Source: Closterium sp. Naga37s-1
Lineage: Eukaryota; Streptophyta; Zygnematophyceae; Desmidiales; Closteriaceae
Reading direction: 5' to 3'
NCBI GenBank assembly: GCA_947471745.1
Contig: CANJKZ010000264.1
Coordinates: 441,501-505,500, forward strand
Length of the DNA stretch: 64,000 nucleotides
The notes beneath the pieces were generated by a model. That model made no database searches and was not told the origin of the DNA. It saw only the letters and a program-made list of their open reading frames with translations. Shown piece after piece: positions 57,701-64,000 of this stretch (the stretch's first letter is position 1; each line of letters starts with the position of its first letter). The translations under genes were made by a program, and so were the position numbers.

Positions 57701-60700
57701 GGCCGCATGGGTGGGGGGGAGGGGCGCTGCAAGATGTGAGTGACTGTATGGGGAGGATGAGGCTGCATGGGGGGAGGTGTACGGCAAGAGTGTGTGATTA
57801 TAGCTGTGGGGTTGCAGTCATCTAGTTCCAGGACGTCTCAAGAATTGTGATTATGGTTACAATACCTTTCGCGCTTCTCAAATGCTCCGCCCCCCTCCCC
57901 CTTCCTCTCCTTCTCCCTTCCCCACTTCCTCCCCTTCCTCCCCTTGCCCCCTTCCTCCCCTTCCCCCTTCCTCCCCTTCCCCCCTCCACCCCTCTCACCT
58001 TCCCCCACCAGCCACGCTACATTGCAGTGCTGATGCCGCCTCTCACAGCCAAGTGGCAGCAGATATCCGATTTCGACCATGACATCTTCCCGCTGCTCGA
58101 GTGCTTCACCTCTGCCCATACCAACTCCTACACCTCTATACTTCCCTTGCCCTCCCACGCGGTCCCTCCCCTGTCTCCCTTCAGCCGCGTTACACCGCTG
58201 TTTTAATGCCGCCTCTCACAGCCAAGTGGCAGCAGATCTCCGACTTTGATCGAGACATCTTCCCGCTGCTCGAATGCTTCACCTCGGTAGCTCAAGCCCT
58301 GGGCCCCGCCTTTGCTCCCTATGCTGAGACGGTGCTGGCTCGCTGCTGCCATATCATCAGAGTGCAGCTGGTAGCACAGGTATGTAGTGCGGTGGAGAAG
58401 GGTGTAATTCTCTGTAGAGGGGTGAAATGTGGTGACGCTGGGTTTATGGGATGGGGGTGTGTGTAGCTCAAGCCCTGGGCCCCGCCTTTGCTCCCTATGC
58501 TGAGACGGTGCTGGCTCGCTGCTGCCATATCATCAGAGTGCAGCTGGTAGCACAGGTATGCAGTGCGGTGGAGAAGGGTGGAGAGGGAAACTGTGGGTTG
58601 GGGAGGGGTGTGTGTGGCTCAGGCGCTGGGCCCCGCCTTTGCTCCCTGTGGTGAGACGGTTCTGGCACGCTGCTGCCATATCATCAGAGTGCAGCTCGTT
58701 GGCAGGTATGTTATTGCTCTGTGAGGGACGAAAAGCGGTGGCAGGGAGTGAGAGGCCTGTTCGCCCGTCGCTCAGGCTCTGGGCCCTGACTTTGCTCCCT
58801 ATGCTGAGACGGTGCTGGCGCGCTGCTGCCATATCATCAGAGTGCAACTCGTGGCACAGGTATGCAGTGCGGTGGAGAAGGGTGTAGTGCAATGAAGAGG
58901 GGAACTGTGAGTTGGAGAGGGCTGTGTGTGGCTCAGGCTCTGAGCCCCGCCTGTGCTGCTCCTTACGCCGAGATGGTGCTGGCGCACTGCTGCCATATCA
59001 TCAGAGTGCAACTCGTGGCAAAGGTATGCAGTGCGGTGGAGAAGGGTGCAGTACGGTGATGAGGGGAAATGTGGGTTGGGGAGGGGTGTGTGTGGCTCAG
59101 GCTCAGGGCCCAGCCTTTGCTCCCTATTCTGAGACGGTGCTGGCCCCCTGCTGCCATATCATTAGAGTGCTGAATTTTAGCTCCTATTCCCCCTCCTTCC
59201 GCCCCGCCCTCTCCCCACTTTCGCCACATCGTCTCCCCATGGCAGAAGGATCCAGCAGCAGCGGGGGCGCCATACGACAAGGAGTTCATAGTGTGCGCTC
59301 TGGACCTCAGCTCACATCTCCCCCCCACCTCCTTTGTGTGTTCTGCATCTCCCTCCTCCTACCCCTCACCCCCATGGCAGAAGGATCCAGCAGCAGCGGG
59401 GGCGCCATACGACAAGGAGTTCTTAGTGTGCGCGCTAGATCTCAGCTCAGGAGTCATCGAGGCCCTTGGACCGTCTGTTGAGCCCCTGGTGAGTGATTCG
59501 CATTCCAGAGGCGCCTCAAAACTGGTCCTCATACAACAAGGAATCAAATATACTTTCTCCCCCTTCCCACGTTCCCCAACCTGATCATGAATTTCAAAGA
59601 GGCACTTGTTCCTACGTGATGCCCTGACTCTCCCCTTATCATGCACCCGCCATTCCCCACCCCCAGGTGAAAGAAGAGTGTTTTTGAGACGTGAAAGAAG
59701 AGTGATTTTGAGACGTGAAAGAAGAGTGTTTTTGAGACGTCTCAAAGAGGCACTTGTTCCTACGTGATGCCCTGACTCTCCCCTTATCGTGCTCCCCCCA
59801 CTCCCCACTCCCAGATCGCCAAGAGCGACTTAAGAGACCTGCTGCTGCAGTGCGACGCAAACAAACCTCTTTCTTCCCCCTCCTTGTACTGATTCCCTCT
59901 GTCCCTGCTTGATCCACTGGCTTTCCACCCGCAGGTCGCCAAGAGCGGCTTGACGGACCTGCTGCTGCAGTGCTGTGCGGTGGACGCCAACGACGTCAAG
60001 CAGAGCTCTCTCGCCCTCTTGGGTGACCTCACCAAGGTGTGCTTTGCTTTGCTAGACTGTCTCTGATAGGACGTACCAGACAATGCAGTGCAGTGCAGTG
60101 CAGTGCAGTGCAGTGCAGTGCAGTGCAGTGCTGTCACTGCTGTGCTGTGGACGCCTCAGCGACTTCCTCTCAGTGTGCGTGGCCCAGCTGACATGCTGCC
60201 ACGTGTGTGCACCCATATGTCTCCCTCGCCTCTCTGCCCTTCTCTCCCCCTCTATCCACCTCTCTCCCCCTCGCTACCAGTCATGTGTGCAGCAGGTCCG
60301 GCCCCGCCTCAACGATTTTCTCTGTGTGTGTGTGACCCAGCTGACATGCTGTCACGTGTGTGCACCCATATCTGTCTCCCTCGCCTCTCTGCCTCTCTCT
60401 CCCCCTCGCTACCTGTCATGTGTGCAGCAGGTGCGGCCGCGCCTCAACGACTTCCTCTCCGTGTGTGTGGCCTAGCTGAATGGTCGGCATGCTTGCATCC
60501 CCCATCTCCCCCCTGACTCTTTCCCCATGACTCTCCCCCCCCTGCTCCCACCAGTCGTGTGTGCACCAGGTCCGGCCCCGTCTCAACGACTTCCTCTTCG
60601 TGTGTGTGGCCCAGCTGAACGGTTGGCATGCTTGCATCCCCCATCCCCTCTCCCCTGTCTCGTCCCATATCTCCCCCCTGACACTCTCCCAACGACTCTC

Positions 60701-63700
60701 CCCCCCATCTCTCGCCAGTCATGTGTGCAGCAGGTGGGGCCGCGTCTCAACGAATTCCTCTCCGTGTGTGTGGCCCAGCTGACATGCTGCCACGTGTGTG
60801 CACACATCTGTCTCCCAACGACTCTCTCCCCCCTCTCTCGTCAGTCATGTGTGCAGCAGGTGCGGCTGCGCCTCAACGACTTCCTCTCCGTGTGTGTGGC
60901 CCAGCTGAATGGCCCCGAGTCCTTTGTGCACGAGCGAATTTCGGTCGCCAACAATGCGTGCTGGGCTCTGGGAGAGCTTGCTGTGAAGGTCAGTGATGTG
61001 CTGGACTAGTGGTAGTCAAAAGAGTTTCTCAGAGGCTGGTGGGGTGAGAGGGAAGAGTTTGGGGGAAAAAAGCCAGCTGAACGGCCCCGAGTCCTTTGTG
61101 CACGAGCGATTTTCGGTCGCCAACAACGCGTGCTGGGCTCTGGGGGAACTGGCAGTCAAGGTATGCACCCAATGCTGGTGGGGGGAAGGGGGCGAGGAAG
61201 GGGGAGAGTTGATGGGAGAAGCCCAGCTGAATGGCATTGATTTTAAGTCAACTCAAAAGTAAAAAAGGGGAGGGTTGGTGGGATAAGCCCAGCTGAATGG
61301 CCCCGAGTCCTTCGTACACGAGCACATCTCTATCGCCAACAACGCATGCTGGGCTCTGGGGGAGCTGGCTGTTGACCCTGTTGACCCTGTCTTTGTGCCC
61401 TGGTCAACTCTCAACAGGTGCGAAAGGAGATAGAGGCAGCCGTGGTGCCGGTGGTGAACAACATCGTAGCGCCATCCCTTGGTTGACTGTAGTAGTGTTT
61501 CATTGACCTTGTTGACCCCATTGACTTGATTGACCCTGTTCAGTTCACCCCATCCCTTGTCAACAGGTGCTAGAGGAGATAGCGCCAGCCGTGGTGCCGG
61601 TGGTGAACAACATCGTAGCGTCATCCCTTGGTTGACTGTAGTAGTGTTTCATTGACCTTGTTGACCCCATTGACTTGATTGAACCTGTTCAGTTCACCCC
61701 ATCCCTTGTCACAGGTGCTAGAGGAGATAGAGGCAGCCGTGGTGCCCGTGCTGAACAACATCGTTCCTGTCCTCGCTCTATTGACTGTAATGTCTTTGCC
61801 ACCCCACTCCCCCCGTTGACCCCATTGACCCCATTGACCCCATTGACCCTTATTGATTGACTCTCAACAGGTGCGAAAGGAGATAGCGCCAGCCGTGGTG
61901 CCGGTGCTGAACAACATCGTTCCCGTCCTCACATCAGCACAGAACCCACGGGTGAGTGCTGTGCTGCACTTGATGCTTCACTGGGTTGACTGCATTGACT
62001 AGCTTGACTCGGTGCTGAATAACATCGTGCCCATCCTCACCTCCGCACAGAACCCACGGGTGAGTGCTGTGCCGCTCCGATTTATATAGCTGGTCTGACT
62101 GTATTGACTTGCTTGACTAGCTTGACTCGGTGCTGAATAACATCGTGCCCGTCCTCACATCAGCACAGAACCCGCGGGTGAGTGCTGTGCTGTGCTGACT
62201 AGAGAAACTCTCTCTCGAAAGAGTGAACAAACGCCAACTGTCCGTCTGACATCTCCAGCGAGCAGCAGAGCCCCTTTGTGTTTTCCTCTGCTAGAGAAAC
62301 TCTCTCTCTCTCTCGAGAGAGAGAGAGAGCGAACGCCAACCAGGCACCAATCTAGCGCACGTGAAGAACTGTGATTTCCTCTCACGCTGCTATACAACTG
62401 CCCACACTTGTAACCCCCCTTCCTCCTACCTGAAGTCCCCCCCCCCCCCCCCCCCCCCCCCCCTTCTTCCCTCCCCCTCCAGGGCGCCAATCTAGCTGTC
62501 GTGGAAAACTGTGCCATCACGCTCGCGCGCTTCGAACCTACCATGTGCTTCCCTGACCCTGATAAATGCGCCCACTTTCCCCCTCTCCTTCCCTTACCCC
62601 TCCCTCACTCTCCTCCACAGGGCACCAATCTAGCCCTGGTGGAGAACTGTGCCATCACGCTCGGCCGCTTTGCATGGGTGTGCCCTGACGTGCTGGCACC
62701 CCAGGCCTCTCTCTTCCTCGTGCCCTTCCTCACCACACTTAAGGGGTGAGTTATGAGGCAACCATGGGTGAGTCCCAAACAGGGCTTTCGTCGCCCTCTC
62801 GCTTCGCCTGGGTGTGCCCTGACGTGCTGGCCCCTCAGGCCTCTCACTTCATGGGTTCCTTGCTCACCACGCGCAAAGGGTGAGTCCCAAACAGGGCTTT
62901 AGTCGCCCTCTCGCTTTGCATGGGTGTGCCTGACGTGCTGGCCCCTCAGGCCTCTCTCTTCCTCGTGCCCTTCCTCACCACGCTTTAAGGGTGAGTCCCA
63001 AGCATGCTGCTCTAGCGTCCTGCCCTGCTAACGTCTTGTCTTGGCGCCCCAGGCCACTTTTCCTCGTGCTCTTCCTTGCCACAAGCCTGACATTGCTCAT
63101 CCCCTCCTCTTGCATTTCTGATAGTTTACTTTCTTCTTGTTACTCGCCTCCTCTTTTTTCCCTCATTACTCGTGCACTCCCCCCTCACTCCCCCTTCCCC
63201 CTCCCCCTCCCCTTCCCCTCCTTTTTTTTCTCCACCTGCTTTCCGTTATGCCCCCATTTCACCCCGTTCTCCAACCGCACATCCCCTGTCTCAGTCCTGC
63301 TTCCACCCACACCTCTCCCTATCTCCCCCCCCCTCCCCTCCCTTCTTCTCCTCAGAATCCGTGACGACGTGGAGAAGGAAGAGGCATTTAAAGGGCTGTG
63401 CGCTGTGCTGACTTGCGCTCTCATTTTTCTCTTGCTCCTACCTCTCTTCCCCTGTTCCCCTGTCTCCGCCCCTCTCCCCCCTCTCCTTCTCCCCAGAATC
63501 CGTGACGACGTGGAGAAGGAGGAGGCATTTAAAGGGCTGTGCGCTGTGGTGAGTTCATTGTGCCACATTTGAGATTTCCCTAAAGTGACACAAACTGCTG
63601 CTGTCGCAGCTGCTGGGCTGTTTGCTGTATATATGCGTTGGTGCCCTGTGATTTGCCCTGGCCCATATGCTTTGAGACGTCTCAAAACACTTCTTCATAC

Positions 63701-64000
63701 ACCTGTCGCCGCTGCTGTGCTGGTTGCTGTATATATGCGTTGGTGCCCTGTGATTTTCCCTGGCCCGTGTGCTGTGGTTAGCTGTGCTGCTGCACAGCCG
63801 TGCGCTGTGCTGTGTGCTTTGCATGCATGCCTTTCAGTCCCTCCATGCTCATGCTTTTATTCCCCTTGTCCCGCCATCCATCAGTCTACATGTCCCACTC
63901 TTTTACTCCCGATCCTGTGTCTCCCTCCTATTCCCCCGGCTCTCCCGTTTATCCCCACACACCAGTTGCGCCTCAACCCCATGGCAGCATCCACAGCCAT
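48710..64000 (+). CDS. TRN1: Transportin-1 (karyopherin beta-2), 3' end cut by window
   Basis: Nuclear import receptor for PY-NLS cargo, a HEAT-repeat superhelix. Exons: 48710-48889, 49714-50004, 50658-50825, 52038-52118, 52662-52712, 53541-53693, 53958-54014, 54382-54411, 54719-54769, 54972-55100, 55833-56171, 57137-57211, 57470-57541, 58185-58379, 59381-59488, 59935-60036, 60845-60988, 61871-61951, 62621-62745, 63497-63548, 63966->64000; about 839 codons, phases consistent, roughly 50 residues short of the usual ~890. It follows plant transportin end to end: [48 protein letters not shown], the acidic H8-loop region [99 protein letters not shown] and [15 protein letters not shown]. Around fifteen exons have partial copies in neighbouring introns, and introns are extremely pyrimidine-rich. 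Confidence 0.96.
50055..50230 (+). repeat. Downstream copies of transportin exon 2 end
   Basis: 50055-50133 repeats [20 protein letters not shown] with a donor; a decayed second copy lies at about 50180-50230. Confidence 0.9.
50363..50600 (+). repeat. Two upstream copies of transportin exon 3 start
   Basis: About 50363-50440 (scrambled) and 50490-50570 repeat [20 protein letters not shown] with an acceptor. Confidence 0.85.
50900..51472 (+). repeat. Four downstream copies of transportin exon 3 end
   Basis: [20 protein letters not shown] to FILHMPR with a GTAAG/GTGGG donor recurs near 50900-51000, 51081-51171, 51228-51320 and 51392-51472. Confidence 0.9.
51733..51975 (+). repeat. Two upstream copies of transportin exon 4
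   Basis: Acceptor plus [16 protein letters not shown] at about 51735 and 51882; both diverge before the donor, unlike the intact exon at 52038. Confidence 0.9.
52840..53470 (+). repeat. Five upstream copies of transportin exon 6 start
   Basis: [16 protein letters not shown]-type copies with acceptors near 52841, 52970, 53095, 53209 and 53405 precede the intact exon at 53541; none keeps the [13 protein letters not shown] end complete. Confidence 0.9.
55276..55680 (+). repeat. Two upstream copies of transportin exon 11 start
   Basis: [16 protein letters not shown] to QMIAHLL recurs at about 55276-55410 and 55527-55675, each with a CAG acceptor. Confidence 0.92.
56250..56692 (+). repeat. Two downstream copies of transportin exon 11 end
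   Basis: [19 protein letters not shown] to CSAFATLEE with a GTGAG/GTAAG donor recurs at about 56250-56433 and 56485-56690. Confidence 0.92.
56815..57040 (+). repeat. Two upstream copies of transportin exon 12
   Basis: Acceptor plus [17 protein letters not shown] at about 56816 and 56980, cut before the AFAFSKYQ codons. Confidence 0.9.
58012..58120 (+). repeat. Upstream copy of transportin exon 14 start
   Basis: [20 protein letters not shown] to ECFTS with a CAG acceptor; no continuation or donor. Confidence 0.9.
58468..59175 (+). repeat. Five downstream copies of transportin exon 14 end
   Basis: [20 protein letters not shown] and IIRVQLVAQ with a GTATG donor recur near 58468, 58617, 58771, 58933 and 59096, a spacing of about 150-165 bp. 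Confidence 0.93.
59594..59788. repeat. 47-bp direct repeat flanking palindrome half-sites
   Basis: AAAGAGGCACTTGTTCCTAC and following bases occur at 59594-59640 and 59742-59788. Between them GTGAAAGAAGAGTG plus TTTTGAGAC repeats three times, ending in a full palindrome. Confidence 0.9.
59731..59746. repeat. 16-bp perfect palindrome TTTGAGACGTCTCAAA
   Basis: ACGT-centre family member; its right arm overlaps the start of the right-hand 47-bp repeat. Confidence 0.92.
60085..60130. repeat. GCAGT pentamer microsatellite
   Basis: About nine tandem GCAGT units in a transportin intron. Confidence 0.93.
60150..60800 (+). repeat. Upstream copies of transportin exon 17 start
   Basis: [20 protein letters not shown] recurs near 60281, 60417, 60555 and 60719, with a shorter piece near 60150, before the intact exon at 60845. 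Confidence 0.92.
61073..61376 (+). repeat. Downstream copies of transportin exon 17 end
   Basis: [20 protein letters not shown] and GELAVK recur at 61073-61160, in part at 61221-61235 and at 61288-61376. Confidence 0.92.
61241..61258. repeat. Imperfect palindrome TTTTAAGTCAACTCAAAA
   Basis: Decayed family member between direct repeats at about 61202-61235 and 61269-61301 that share AAGCCCAGCTGAATGGC. Confidence 0.75.
61420..61780 (+). repeat. Three upstream copies of transportin exon 18
   Basis: Acceptor plus [17 protein letters not shown] at about 61420, 61566 and 61715 precede the intact exon at 61871. TTGACC/TTGACT motifs crowd the spacers. Confidence 0.92.
62008..62180 (+). repeat. Two downstream copies of transportin exon 18 end
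   Basis: [16 protein letters not shown] with GTGAGT donors at about 62008-62060 and 62128-62178. Confidence 0.92.
62437..62463. repeat. 27-base poly-C tract
   Basis: Uninterrupted C run in a transportin intron; its length may be unreliable in any assembly. Confidence 0.9.
62482..62990 (+). repeat. Partial copies around transportin exon 19
   Basis: An upstream copy at about 62482 ([17 protein letters not shown]) and two downstream copies near 62800-62881 and 62912-62990 ([12 protein letters not shown] to the donor) bracket the intact exon 62621-62745. Confidence 0.9.
63355..63412 (+). repeat. Upstream copy of transportin exon 20
   Basis: [17 protein letters not shown] with an acceptor; the end reads GTGCTGACTT instead of the GTGAGT donor. 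Confidence 0.92.
63671..63686. repeat. 16-bp perfect palindrome TTTGAGACGTCTCAAA
   Basis: Separates ~70-bp direct repeats at 63601-63670 and 63702-63771 (shared TGCTGTATATATGCGTTGGT), diverged at several sites. Confidence 0.93.

Noticed and set aside
1953-63686. Sequencing-adapter or read-chimera origin of the palindromes
   Set aside because: Adapter chimeras would give inverted flanks and one fixed sequence; here the flanks are direct repeats, the centres vary, and many copies are diverged.
1953-63686. Palindromes as intrinsic bacterial-type terminators
   Set aside because: They lie in introns of long spliced genes on either strand and lack a fixed relation to gene ends.

Overview
This 64 kb window is nuclear DNA of a green plant-lineage eukaryote, most likely a streptophyte alga (a conjugating green alga such as a Closterium-like genus would fit; this is inference, no search was run). 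The gene families are plant-type: receptor-like kinase, AP2-domain factor, expansin, two CASP-like membrane proteins, GT92 glycosyltransferase, plant-type transportin-1 and an INO80D/KANL2-like protein. Introns are spliceosomal (GT-AG), short and strongly pyrimidine-rich on the coding strand, and the proteins carry long Ala, Gln, Ser, Pro and His runs.

Layout: 1-4548 (+) receptor-like kinase, 5' end outside the window; 4763-9388 (-) mitochondrial-type serine hydroxymethyltransferase, 14 exons, fully resolved; 10280-17220 (-) INO80D/KANL2-like protein with a very long low-complexity tail; 18916-22139 (+) AP2-domain protein, 5 exons; 23643-26916 (-) ataxin-10 homologue, 2 exons; about 27692-34024 (+) retropepsin-like aspartic protease, 5' end unresolved; 34467-35360 (-) single-exon expansin; 36688-43703 (+) GT92 glycosyltransferase, 9 exons; 44134-45895 (-) CASP-like protein; 46914-48044 (+) second CASP-like protein, divergent from the first; 48710-64000 (+) transportin-1, 21 exons seen, the last one cut by the window edge. 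Exon phases were checked by hand and give open frames for nearly all of these models. The genes do not form one pathway; the two CASP-like genes are the only obvious related neighbours.

The exceptional content is in the introns. Most genes carry diverged tandem copies of pieces of their own exons. Each copy spans one splice junction: copies upstream of the intact exon keep the acceptor side, copies downstream keep the donor side. Fifteen or so of the 21 transportin exons have such copies. In several places the junction-spanning unit has become a tandem array (22 bp, 22 bp, 110 bp and 123 bp units); the 110 bp array in the GT92 gene contains in-frame 51-nt cassette exons.

A short palindrome family with arms TTTTGAG / CTCAAAA and a variable but self-complementary centre (TCGA, ACGT, GCGC, AATT) occurs about 25 times. 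In most cases it sits between the two copies of a duplicated segment. This palindrome-at-duplication-junction association is the best candidate in the window for an undescribed process. It could be an insertion with long target duplications, a hairpin-driven duplication mechanism, or the residue of a tiny element.
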